Positions 10,447-21,250 of a stretch of 64,000 bases of DNA are shown here, piece by piece. The position numbers and the translations under genes were made by a program. How positions within the stretch are numbered: the first letter of the stretch is position 1; every line of letters begins with the position of its first letter. The DNA is from Paulinella micropora (taxonomy: Eukaryota; Cercozoa; Imbricatea; Euglyphida). Under the pieces are notes generated by a model, which did no database searches, was not told the DNA's origin, and saw only the letters and a list, made by a program, of their open reading frames with translations. The stretch lies in contig BJOX01000166.1 of the NCBI GenBank assembly GCA_009731375.1, positions 519,868 through 583,867 on the forward strand. Reading direction: 5' to 3'.

Positions 10447-11054
10447 TCGGATCATGGGATATGTTGTTCAGCACATGTCCTCGAGGATGCTGAGTGGTCC
10501 TAATAGTATGAAGCATATGAGAACATGAAGGCGGAGATAAAACAAGAAGAGATTAAGCAAGAAGCATATGTGGAACCCCCGCAGGAGAACAAGGAGGAGT
10601 TAGACGAAAACCCTGAGAGGATAGGAGTGCAGCTAGAGGATGGGACTATCCACATAGCCTCACCCACTGCATGGAGACAGCAACAGGCTCTCGATCTGGA
10701 GTTCAAAGAGCTAATACAACTATACAAGAACCCGAACGAGCTGAAAATGACGAAGGAGATTAAGGAGCAACAGAAGGAGATGGGATGGAGAGACGGTCTC
10801 TTGTGGTACAAAGGAACACGGGCGCTATGCATCACAACCAGACAAATGGACTCTCTGGGTTCCTGAGAAACTCAGACACATCATTTTTGTCGCTGCTCAT
10901 AACTGCCCACTACTGGCGCACCCGGGCCGACAAAGAACGCATATGTTCATTTCGAGACGATTCTGGTGGAAGAAGATGAAGGAGAATATTGATGAACAGG
11001 TCAATGCATGCATCCCATGCAAGACATCCAAAACACCATTGAAGGCGAATTTTG
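10447..11054 (+). pseudogene. Integrase zinc-binding region of element A (interrupted by gap)
   Basis: After the small gap an acidic linker (10525-10860) leads to the integrase N-terminus, which is in another frame: WTLWVPEKLRH near 10848, then H-x5-H ... C-x2-C (HPGRQRTH near 10918 and CIPC near 11011), the HHCC zinc domain. A frameshift must lie near 10820-10850. The DDE core would fall in the 807-base N gap. Confidence 0.75.
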
Positions 11055-11861
11055 NNNNNNNNNNNNNNNNNNNNNNNNNNNNNNNNNNNNNNNNNNNNNN
11101 NNNNNNNNNNNNNNNNNNNNNNNNNNNNNNNNNNNNNNNNNNNNNNNNNNNNNNNNNNNNNNNNNNNNNNNNNNNNNNNNNNNNNNNNNNNNNNNNNNNN
11201 NNNNNNNNNNNNNNNNNNNNNNNNNNNNNNNNNNNNNNNNNNNNNNNNNNNNNNNNNNNNNNNNNNNNNNNNNNNNNNNNNNNNNNNNNNNNNNNNNNNN
11301 NNNNNNNNNNNNNNNNNNNNNNNNNNNNNNNNNNNNNNNNNNNNNNNNNNNNNNNNNNNNNNNNNNNNNNNNNNNNNNNNNNNNNNNNNNNNNNNNNNNN
11401 NNNNNNNNNNNNNNNNNNNNNNNNNNNNNNNNNNNNNNNNNNNNNNNNNNNNNNNNNNNNNNNNNNNNNNNNNNNNNNNNNNNNNNNNNNNNNNNNNNNN
11501 NNNNNNNNNNNNNNNNNNNNNNNNNNNNNNNNNNNNNNNNNNNNNNNNNNNNNNNNNNNNNNNNNNNNNNNNNNNNNNNNNNNNNNNNNNNNNNNNNNNN
11601 NNNNNNNNNNNNNNNNNNNNNNNNNNNNNNNNNNNNNNNNNNNNNNNNNNNNNNNNNNNNNNNNNNNNNNNNNNNNNNNNNNNNNNNNNNNNNNNNNNNN
11701 NNNNNNNNNNNNNNNNNNNNNNNNNNNNNNNNNNNNNNNNNNNNNNNNNNNNNNNNNNNNNNNNNNNNNNNNNNNNNNNNNNNNNNNNNNNNNNNNNNNN
11801 NNNNNNNNNNNNNNNNNNNNNNNNNNNNNNNNNNNNNNNNNNNNNNNNNNNNNNNNNNNNN
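11055..11861. other. Assembly gap (807 N)
   Basis: By position it should contain the integrase core of element A. Real length unknown. Confidence 0.95.
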
Positions 11862-12207
11862 TCACAAAAAGTAAATGTATTTATGGAAACCGACGACCGG
11901 TTATTACATATATATGGAAATGGCGACATTACATTATTACTCAACCATAAAACATTATACTTGGACATACTGCACAAATATCTTATCGACAGAAGAAAGA
12001 GGAAGATTTTAATATAGATACTGAATGTGCTAGAGTATATATACGATTGGTACCGGGGCAAGTATCATTGTTGTTTTATAACGGCTTATTCGTGGGTTGA
12101 TGTATCTTCATGCATAACTCTAAAGGAATCTTAGTTAGAAAAGAAATCAGTTCAAAGCGTATTATGTCGGAAACGAAGTTCCGCCATAAAAAACTGGGAG
12201 GGGGTAC
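11862..12207 (+). other. 3' internal region and polypurine tract of element A
   Basis: About 350 bases without a convincing ORF; the frame before 12017 could be the tail of pol. It ends in aaaaaactgggaggggg (12188-12204) immediately before the 3' LTR: a polypurine tract, the primer for plus-strand synthesis. Confidence 0.65.
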
Positions 12208-12427
12208 TGTGGACATCACCTCCCGAATTATCCGGTAAAAAGCTTATTTACAGATTTCGTCTGGCCGGACACGTCTGAAATGCCAATTTGATCCTGGTCT
12301 TTTGGCGGCTTTTTGTCTTTGCGTCACTGAGCTAATATAACGAGACATCATTCTCTTTTTTGAGGACTGTGTTTGTGGTTATATTACCGACTTACTCTTC
12401 CATTGAGCTGTCGTTGGGGATTGTGCA
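12208..12427 (+). repeat. 3' LTR of element A
   Basis: 220 bp, TGTGGACATC...TTGTGCA, pair of 3431-3647. Followed by GAGG, the same four bases that precede the 5' LTR. Confidence 0.85.
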
Positions 12428-12822
12428 GAGGCGACTCGGACTGTCAAAAGGGTTGGTGCCACTTCAAAATTGGCACACAAAAGGGAAGCTTCGCAACCCT
12501 GTGGCTCGTTTTTGAACGAATTGTACCTATCCCCGATTTGGTTAGGTGACCGCGTCGTGGGACAAGGCAAGCACATCAGGCACAACAACGGGTCTGCAAC
12601 AACTAAGGCAAAAAGCAAAAAGGACAGACAGCCTATAAAACCTCAGACTCATGAGTGTTAGTACTCTAAGAGGCACTTTCAAAAACAAAGGCAGTATGAC
12701 GGAAAAGGACAATATGACGGGAGAACCCCGTTCAAAGCGTTTCAACGAGAGATGGTTTTGGCCCTATGGGCTAAAGGACTCAAGGGGGCACTAAAGACCC
12801 CTCAAGAACACATTAAGTTAGT
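12428..12822. other. Unassigned region right of element A
   Basis: Short open stretches on + (12470-12661 and 12662-12845 in adjoining frames) contain QYDGKGQYDG-like repeats, but no start, motif or relative that I recognise. Possibly host flank or the edge of another retroelement. Confidence 0.3.
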
Positions 12823-14206
12823 TCATGAGAGTAATGTGAGTGCGTTGCACCCCTTCCTAACTTTCCATGTTCCACTTTTTGCTCTCTTTTCCTTCTCTCT
12901 CGGTTCTTCCTTCTCAGCATCTGGCTCTTCTCTCGCCTTCTTCATCTCTTCACATTCATGCAATCTATGCTCACCCCCACACATCCTGCACTCCTTCTCA
13001 CATGCGGAGAACACATGCCCCTCCATGTTACAGTTGAAACGTTTCTCTCCTTTCTTCCACGTCTTCTTTCTCGTTCCTGTTCCTTTCCCTCCCCCTTTCT
13101 TATTAGTGGTGGTGTCTTTAAACCTACAGTTAGATCTATCACAGCTGCCTGACTGTTCAAACAGGTAACACACCCAAGGCACCCTACGCATAGTGATTGA
13201 CCCCTCTGTATGAGCAAAACGACACTCATCCCCCCACTTGCATCCACTCTCTATTTGAAACCCAAAACACACCCCTGTCTGCCCTTCCTCTCTTTTGTTG
13301 GCATCTTTCCCTCGGCGTGTGCTTTTTCTTTCTTCATCTTCTTCTCTCTCTCTCTTTGTTCCTATCTATCTCCAACGCTCTTTCTTCCAACTCCTCCCAC
13401 CATTCCTCAAAAGACCATGCATGCTGCTTCTTATTCATCTTCAGCGTGCTCATCCATCCTCCCCAATCCTTTCTCACCCCCTCTGATGCATACTCGGGGT
13501 TTTGCAAGGCATTAGTGATTATTGTGTCAATTGTTCTGTGGGGTGTTTTATGGCCTACTGCCTTTAGCTCTTCATCTAACGCAACAAACGCATCAAACTG
13601 CGGAGCATAATCACACCCCTCATCACATGTCCATGCATTCATCGCATTTATTTTATTTTGCATATCTTCCTCACTCACCTTACCAAACCTTTTGGTTAGT
13701 CTTGCCCACACAGTGTGCAAGTTCTGACCAAAGTCTGGTGAGGTGTCTCTCACCAAATCTGCCACACTCCTCTTGGCTTTACCTGCTAGCTTATCAAACA
13801 TAAACAAAAAAGCTTCCTCTCTCTGTCTTTTCATCTCATGCTCCAAACTTTCCTCATATGCTACTATCATTCCGTCTTCCTGCTCTTTTTCCTCTACTTG
13901 CTCCTTGCTCTTCGTCCTGATCGTTGTCGTTGCTGGTGTGGAATAAGTAGGTGAAGGCTGACTACTCACTCTCCTCCTCTCCTCCACCTGCTCTTCTCCT
14001 CCCTTTTGCTCACTCTTACCACTATCTCCCCCTAACGTAGGCTGTCGTTCTGTCTCAGTAAAATAAGAGGTAAGGTTTTTCCTGTCTGACCCTAACTCTG
14101 AGTCTAACTCAGCTTCCTCTTCCTCCTCTCTCAACCCTATATTTACTCTCTCTCTCTCTCTCTCTTGCTGATTGCTTTCCTGCTCTCTCTCTCCCCACCT
14201 CCACAT
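12823..14206 (-). pseudogene. Gag-like protein with CCCH fingers and zinc knuckles
   Basis: Minus-strand frame from about 14206 (ATG of MWRWGEREQ) to 13334, continued in another frame from 13272 to 12823, so a frameshift lies near 13270-13340. The N-terminal half is Glu/Arg/Gln-rich. The middle (FDKLAGKAKRSVADL, WARLTKRFG, NALQNPEYA) has the helical pattern of a retrotransposon capsid domain. The C-terminal part has a classical CCCH finger (C-x8-C-x5-C-x3-H), a second CCCH-like motif, and two zinc-knuckle-like motifs, one of which lacks its first Cys. No LTR or pol of the same family is visible next to it. Divergently arranged with the + ORF at 14211. Confidence 0.6.
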
Positions 14207-14210
14207 GTAG

Positions 14211-14997
14211 TTGGGGACTTTCTTTCCTTGCTGGAGTAAGTCAGACACTTGTGACACAGATAGGGGGAGTGAGTCAGACACGGATGAGGAAGGTGAGAAG
14301 GTGAAAGCATTAAAAAGGACGATGAGATTTTTGACAGTGCGAGACAGAGTAGGCATGGTAAAGGAGAAGGCCCACATGGGCAAAGTGATGGTAGTACAAG
14401 AGAGAGAAGTCTATCGTCAATGTGAGGGGCGAGTGCTAGGTGGGCAGCAATGTTTTGTGTGCACTGATGACATGGAGAGTGAGAATGGGTTGTTGCGAGA
14501 GGCAGCTTGTGGTTTGTTGAGAGGGCGATTTTGCGGGCTGCATACAGATCAGGAAAGAGAGAGTGAGAGGGAAGGCTTAGCCCCAGTGATGGGGGAGCAA
14601 AACATAATTAACCCACCTAAGCCGTTAGTTGAGAAGGAGAAGAAAGAGAAGGAGAAGCTAACCCACCTAAGCCGTTAGTTGAGAAGGAGAAGAAAGAGAA
14701 GGAGAAGCGCTCAAAGCGCAGAAGCAAGAAAAAGAAGGGGAAAGGAAAGGCTGAGTCCAGTCAGAAGAGCACAAGGAAAGGGCAAGGTTATTTTATGGAG
14801 TCGGGGAACCAAGGTGACTCTAACGACGACGACCAACGCGACGGGCGTGTGGGAGGCAGCGAAAGCGACAGCGGCGCAGATGCGGACCCGGAGCGGCGAT
14901 TCCAGCTGGTGGAGCGTGCGGTGCGCAAGTGGTTCCACGACCCGGGCGGAGGACTACAGCGTCGGCGAGATGGCGGATGGGAGCAGGGAAGTTAAGG
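14211..14997 (+). pseudogene. Cys-motif and charged protein, broken by a tandem duplication
   Basis: Frame open from after a TAG at 14208; no good ATG until 14355. It contains QCEGRVLGGQQC followed by FCGLH, a C-x9-C ... C-x2-H pattern like small zinc modules found in many viral and mobile proteins, then Lys/Glu-rich sequence. A 50-bp tandem duplication (14609-14708) shifts the frame to a stop at 14676-14678. In the frame expected without the extra copy, an acidic and basic C-terminus is open to 14997. Function unknown. It starts five bases from the divergent Gag-like gene. Confidence 0.45.
14609..14708 (+). repeat. 50-bp tandem duplication
   Basis: taacccacctaagccgttag... occurs at 14609 and again at 14659 with no visible difference between units. 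Since 50 is not a multiple of three it causes the frameshift described for the surrounding ORF. Confidence 0.95.
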
Positions 14998-15067
14998 GAC
15001 CCGGCGGCTTCATGGAAGCAAGAGAATGGGGAAGCGCGCGGTGGGCGGCGCAACAACTGGACTTTTT

Positions 15068-15446
15068 TGTCGGTTCTAATCAAAAGATATTATTTAATGT
15101 AAGCCGGGGTATTTATCCTTCCAATTCCACAGCACTATGAAAATAACCTAATCTTCCTCCTCCACAAAGAGAGGAAACCAGTATGGCGGAAAATGTAGGA
15201 GACTGTCAGAGCGGCCAAGCAACAAAAAGGGAAAAGAGAGGCATTTCCCAGTGTCACCCCTAACGATAATATTATACGGCTTAAAAAAGTAGTACCGGTT
15301 ATGAATCGTAATATCACCGTTTTCAACCGGCTCAAAAGTATATAAATAAAAACGGATATAACATCTTAAAGAGATATAGCTCTTCTATACATCACTGTGT
15401 ATAGGGGTATAAGAAAAGGTCGCATATTTACCTATCTGCGCCTACA
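15068..15446 (-). repeat. 3' LTR of element C
   Basis: 379 bp; on the minus strand it begins TGTAGGCGCAG and ends CCGACA. Pair of 27987-28366. A TATATAAATA stretch at about 15340-15352 may be the promoter. Confidence 0.85.
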
Positions 15447-16155
15447 ATCCCCCCTCCCCGTCTTATACGGGAACCGTAGTAAATAGGGGTAGATTGGTAA
15501 ATATCTGCAAATGAGAGCGCACTTTCCGGGTCTGCTTCCTCATGGGTGATCGGCTCCTGTAGACAACCCATTGAGTAGCTTGAGTGACCGCTAAGTTTTT
15601 GCTCTTCATCACCGTTGTACGTCCGGTGCTTACAAAATGCAAATTTGAGTTTGGAGATTTTCGAGTTCAAATTTGAATTTGAATTTTGAACTATCTCCTC
15701 CCCCTCTTCTATGGCGATCTGCCATAGACGTACAACGGTCTAATCATGTCGCAATCAAACCATCCCTTCGCCGTCTTAAGGATCTGTGACCCGAAAATAA
15801 ACTGGGCGGTCTGCATCTGATCTGAAGCAGATCTCCGAGCAATTCTAAGGTTCCTCGTCTCTAGCATATGTCTCGGCCCTAATTCGTCCGAAGGATCTGT
15901 GATCCCGAAAATACAGGGAGGCATTGGTCTCAATTGTTCAATACCCCCGTGCATCCTCGTCCATCATAGGGATGAACGGGCGCTATGCCAGTGTCAAGGG
16001 TGCCGTTGGCGTATTCGGCGTTGTTTGTTTGGTTTTGTTGTCTGCAGACATTTTCTTATTGCCACCCGGCAAGTATCTACTTCGCTGTGGCGAAGGTAGA
16101 AGTGTCTAAGAATATATATACAACCCATCGGTTGAGTCTCAAAACGCGTCTATGC
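15447..16155 (-). other. 3' non-coding region and PPT of element C
   Basis: Next to the LTR is a purine run on the minus strand (gacggggaggggggat, 15447-15462): the polypurine tract. The rest has a repeated word (ggatctgtga.cccgaaaata at ~15780 and ~15893) and no convincing gene. Confidence 0.6.
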
Positions 16156-18805
16156 TTATTCGTCGAAGCATGCTTGCTCGAGGGAGTTCATGAATTCCTC
16201 TTCGCTAGACGGTGATGGTGGTTGCCACCTCCAGGCGGGCTGATCCTCCGCTGGATTGTCAATGTCCCGGTCTAGGCTTTCTTTCCCAGCCCTTGTCTCT
16301 GACCAGGTCAAGTCTTCTCCGACTACCGAGTGCTGTGGCGCGATATACCTCATGACTGGGGAGAAGTGGCCAATGATCTTCCCCAGCTGGTATTCATACT
16401 GTTGTCTCCAGTACGGCCACTCATGTCGATAGTGGTAGATGTAATCCAACCGTTGAGTTATTTTGTGCCATCGGAACTCATCGGCTTGTACAAGTCTGTC
16501 CCAACCCAGTGCGTCCTGTACCCTGAATCGTTCGATCCATTGTTCGAAGCCTCTCACGCGGCCCCGATATGTGTTCGGAACGTTCTCGTCAGGATCGGCT
16601 AACTGGTTGGCGATGCGGGATGTGTTTGGGTCATCGCTCCTCGTCAACTGCCGGTATATCGTCAGCAGCCACGCGAGCCGATGCTCGTGTTGGAACCGTA
16701 CGTAATACTGCTGCCGTAGCCGAGCCGCACCTCGGAAACGCTCAGGTATTCGTCGTCTTATGCATCGCGGCCTACATAGGGAGGGGAGGCTTGGGTATGC
16801 CTATGACCTGCCTATAGTACGCGAGTACATTTTCTTCAACCCTGACGTCCCAGGGTTGGTCATGTTTGCTCCGAAGGTAGTAGGCTCGGTATGCCTTGAC
16901 CTCCTCGGGCAATGGGATACCCGAAAGTTCGAGCAGTCTGTAGTAAGAATTGATATCTTCCTGCGACCACTGCAACTTTCTGAGCTCGTGTGGTTCGAGT
17001 AGACATCTCGGATCCTCCCAGATGCCGTAGAACCGGAGGGTGTGTTTTCGCTGATAGTCCTCCAATCCCACCCATCCTCGCAGCGATTTCGCTTGCTCGA
17101 ACAAGGTTTTGGTAAATCTCATTCGGTCCTCGTCCATCGACTTATACCGAGCAATCCCCGGTAACGAGTTGTCGCGAGACCCCCATGTGTGTGGGACATC
17201 CCATCCGAAACATGGCGGTAATTGTGCGCAGGATATCAATTCGATGTCATTGTTGTATGCGTGATCTGGACATCGGTGAGGCCCGTATCGCTCTGCTGAC
17301 GCATACGCTCTTTCCGTGAGGTGCCATCTCCGCGAGCATCTCGGACCCCATCCTCTCCCGCGTTTCTTTGACCCTTCACACTGCCCTCAGGACGTTGTCC
17401 TGTTCGGTGGGCTCGTACCTCGCTTTGTCAAGGTAGTTCGAGAAGCCCCGTTCGTCGAGTGGAGGCTTTGGTGGCGGCAGGTTAACCTTGCGAGGGTTTG
17501 CCTCGAAAAAGTGCGGGTCTGGGACCCAATTAACCTGGTTGCCCACCAATCGTATTCGGTACGGCTCCTTAGACGGTGTGAACGGGAACGTTCGTTCGTT
17601 GGTTGTGTGTGCGAGCGCCGGGCATTGTAGCCGCAGCCTGCGCCGCATCCGTGATATCTGGGTAAGGTGGGTAGATCCGGTGTACTCTACGCGTCAGTGG
17701 GTCATACGCGTATCGTACCGGTTTCTGATACTCCTCCCTTTCCCGGTCTTGGTTCAGGTGTAGGTCCATACCTCTCAACATCGTTTCCGTGTCGATGCGA
17801 TATGGCTTACGCACTCCGGGTGCTACGACCCTCCACGTTCGCGGCGGTACCGGGCCCCGTTCCGAATACGCATATATCGGACGGTCGATCGGTCCGTATA
17901 CTCCGAATATGTTATCGGAGACATGAAAGTACGCGGGGAATACTTCGTCCCTGCCCCAATGTGCCGTCGGGTCCGGTGGCGGGCAGCGGTGATGCTGGTA
18001 CGCCGGATCCGTGGGCCGTGGCCGCTCATCGGGCCGCTTCTCTTCGGGCGGGTTCAGCTTGTCACTGTAAGCGTCGGGCTTGAGTCTATCTCATCGCCGA
18101 CTTTCTTCCAGTATCTCAAGCGTGCTTCCTCCCTAGCGCCCATCCGCGTGAGGCTCAATTCTTCGACATAATATAGGCTCTCGTCTTCCTCTGGGATCCA
18201 TCCAAATCCCGAGTGTTGAGGGGTGTTTAGCCCTTTGGGATCGACGTCCTCATCCGTGTGTTGCGATGCAGGTGTACTGCTGTCCTCAGTCGGTGCCTCC
18301 CCCTCGTCAGCCGATGACTTCATAGGGGTCGTCAACATCTCCGACTCGATTTCAGCTTTTCCCAGTGGGGATTTCGGTGTAGTCACAACACTAGCCTGAG
18401 TTGTGCCACCTGAAGGCTGAGCGGGTTTGAGCGGTGTATTGGGACCGCCAAGGTTGATCTGCAGGGTTTCGTTTCCCTGTGCGCCCTTGCTTGCAAGGTT
18501 GTTTGCGCCACTGCTCAGAGTGGTCATTGTGATGTGGGGTGTCACCTCTGGTGAGGTATGTATGTGACCGCACCTGAAGTTCGCTTCCTCAGATGGGTCT
18601 GGTTCGTCCAGCTACGCCGGTCCGCCACCGGGCTAGCTGCCGGGGTCGTTCCGGCCGGACTATCCCGCGCGGATGGAGGGAGCCGTTGCCCTTCTCCCGC
18701 GATCGTCCGTAATCCTAGGTGTACTATCAGTATCACCAGGACCGAAGCCACGCACGCCAGGAGGAATCCCAGATATTGCTCCACCAGATGTTCGGTGCCA
18801 AACAT
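16156..18805 (-). pseudogene. Third ORF of element C, with an N-terminal membrane segment
   Basis: Several minus-strand pieces in changing frames (18805-18542, 18545-18054, then on through 17814-17569, 17648-17376, 17239-16772 and 16647-16156) look like one ~850-residue product broken by frameshifts. The first piece begins with a hydrophobic stretch of ~25 residues after a short polar start (EQYLGFLLACVASVLVIL...), a signal-anchor or signal peptide. Then comes a Thr/Ser/Pro linker and a long Trp/Tyr/Arg-rich part (e.g. HEWPYWRQQYEYQLG). The place between IN and the 3' LTR is where env-like genes sit in gypsy/errantivirus elements, but I see no furin site or C-terminal anchor. It could also be a displaced Gag. 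Function unknown. Confidence 0.45.
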
Positions 18806-19616
18806 ACACCGCTAGGTGCCTATATCACGTATATGTCCGTGAGTTCGTATGTATATATATCTTTATGTCAGCCCTAGCACAACGAGCAATGTGCTATGTG
18901 TGTGTTGTTCTCGTGTCGGTGTTCGACTCTCTGCTCGTTTTCAAACGCTGGTCAACAGCGTGACGACGCGGGTGCACCCATGCCCCGGTCATCTTTGCTG
19001 TCCGCGTGTTCCACCCTCGCCGTACTGCGCGATTTGCGGCGGTATGTAAATAGGGACATGTTATATTTCTTAGTGGTATAGATATGCTTATGTGTATACG
19101 TAGGGCCGTCGGGTGCCTTAGAGCCCCTTCCATCCAAACAAAGAGCAAACAAGAGCGAGCATAATATCTAAGACACTCTGTGGGGAATAACTTATCATAC
19201 ACCACTCATGCCATTGCCGCGGGAGGCGGGTGTGCAACTCGAGAGGAGGTGGTTAATAATGTGCAATGCCAATCACATCGACGGGCATTGCTGCGCGTCA
19301 ACATAGTGAGCCCGAAGCTATTCCGACCCCTGGTGGAACACCAACTACTAGCCAGTCAAGATACCTTCAGGGCCGTCGCACCTCACGGAGGGTAAGGCAG
19401 GGTCTTTTCCCGTGTATCATGTCATGTTAGGCTCTCTTTTGCTATCTCTAAGAAGAATGGACTTGGGTAGTATTTTAACAGATATGGAGTCCAAAGCCGT
19501 GTCCCTTTCCTATGGCTAGTTTCTTACTGTTGCTACCCAGTATTGGTCTTTGGATCTCGCATACTACCCGCGTTAACTATGCTTGTGAGGTGTCACACGG
19601 CATGCTGAGCTAGGCT
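18806..19616 (-). other. Spacer between IN and third ORF of element C
   Basis: About 810 bases with no coding frame I trust on either strand. Contains tatatatct-type AT words near 18850 and 19070. Confidence 0.5.
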
Positions 19617-21250
19617 AGCTTGCGCCTCTTTGCCTGCCCTAATTTGGCTTTCTTATATTTGCCTGGTGGTGGTGCCCCGATGAGATGGGTCGCTATGCCC
19701 TCGGCTACTATCTCATCCCACACCCGTAGGGGGATTCGACCGTGCTGTAGATCGAATGGGTATCCTAGGCCACGCTTGTATTTGCCACGGTGTGTAGCCT
19801 TCGGACTTGTCAGTGATGCCTTTCCAGAACGTTTTGACTTGGTTGGAGTCGCGGTATACTGGATAAAAAGTCCGCGATTCCGGCTCGTCGAGGTCCTGGT
19901 GTGATCGATAGAACTGCAGTACAGGCGGCTCGGCTTTGATTGCCTTGCTTGTGCGCGTGACCCGAGTCTGCGGCTCCCATTCTCTTACTTTCATGAGGAA
20001 GAAATCGTTGAGGCAATCGTGGCCGACGTGTGCCTCTGGTGGCCGAAGAAGGTATATCTTTCCGACGTGCCAGTGCATGGTTTTCATGTCGTCGGCCGAC
20101 CTCAGCTTTGATTCAGCTGGTGGGCGTCTCGGCACCGGTTCGACCTTCTCCTCCTGTTCCGACTGCAGGTGGTTGGTCGGCCCTGGCGCGATAACGTCCT
20201 CCTCGGAAGCGTCGGCTTGTTCAGCCGCGACTTCGTCGGCTTCGTTATTATTCGGATCATTCCAATCGGCTTCGGCCGGCAAGGGTTGTGTCGGGTCCTC
20301 TTTCGCCTCGGCCGTCTTGTCTCGGCGCTTGGGCGGCGGCCTTAAACTGTGTTCCAGCTTCTGTACCGCTTCCGTCATCGTTTCGTTACGATCCAGCATG
20401 GGGTTAAAACGCATCAGCCGCCGTACATGTACTACTAGCGTCTTACCCTTTCCCTGTATTCGGTATGTCAAAGTACCTACTTGTTCTACGACAGTGTAAG
20501 GGCCTTGCCACATCGGGAAGAATTTGACGCTAACCAAGTTGGGTACCTGCGGTACGTACAGGAAGACTAAGTCCCCTTTATGGTATTCCCCCGACTCATA
20601 CTTGACTTTGTTCGGCGTCTGCTGGTTTTGTTTGTGAGCCTCTTCGCCTCCCGCGCCTTCATGACGTAGTGTCTGGCTTCCGCCATGACTCGTAGGCGAC
20701 AGGCCATCAGCTCATCATGCTCCAAAAAGCCCCCTTCCGGGAGGTTTGGTAACACCAGCTCCTCCGGGATCCTTAAGTGCTGCCCGTATACCAGGAGATT
20801 GGGGGAAGCGCCCGTGGCTTTTCCGCCCAATGCCCTCGATGCAGTGTTGTTCATGGAGAACACAAAAGACGGTAAGGCCTTATGCCATATGTGCTGATTA
20901 TCGCGACAATACTGCTGGAGCGCGGCCTTGAGCGGTCTATGGACCCTCTCGATTTTGCCGTTGCTCTCTGGTGAATATGCAGTTACGTATTTCCACTTAA
21001 AGCTCCACACTGTGGACAGCCGAGCGGAGAGTTCGTTCGTAAACTCCGATCCCCGATCGCTGTACACATTTTTCGGCACTCCGGTGTATCGGAAGACATG
21101 GTCGACCAGTGCCTCGCATGTCGATTCCGCATCCTTTTCCACCACTGGTACCGCGAACACATAATTCAAGAAGCGGTCTATGGCTGTCAGGATGTACCGA
21201 TAATTGTGGGTCTCCGATCGCGGTAGCGGTCCTACGTAATCAACATGCAA
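19617..21250 (-). pseudogene. Integrase core and C-terminus of element C
   Basis: The minus-strand piece 21250-20567 has an intact rve core: HVDYVGPLP (first Asp), YSDRGSEF (second Asp) and NGKIERVHRPLK (Glu). The next piece 20537-19713, in another frame, contains a GPY/F-type end (FFPMWQGPYTVVEQVGTLTYRIQ), then an acidic/Pro linker and an Arg-rich tail. A further frame change near 19755 leads to the probable natural stop near 19617 after a Lys/Arg-rich end. So the catalytic triad is kept but two frameshifts interrupt the gene. Confidence 0.8.

Larger units (their letters stand above)
3431..12427 (+). mobile_element. LTR retrotransposon A (Ty3/gypsy type), degenerate
   Basis: Complete from LTR to LTR: 5' LTR 3431-3647, PBS, leader, gag, pol (PR-RT-RNase H-IN order, which defines the gypsy type), PPT, 3' LTR 12208-12427. 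The four bases before the 5' LTR and after the 3' LTR are both GAGG, consistent with a target-site duplication. Pol has two in-frame stops, two frameshifts and two N gaps, so this copy is not autonomous as read. Its LTR R region and Gag are related to element B at 28.6 kb. Confidence 0.85.

Noticed and set aside
10897-12061. Long ORFs across 11055-11861
   Set aside because: They consist mainly of N bases.
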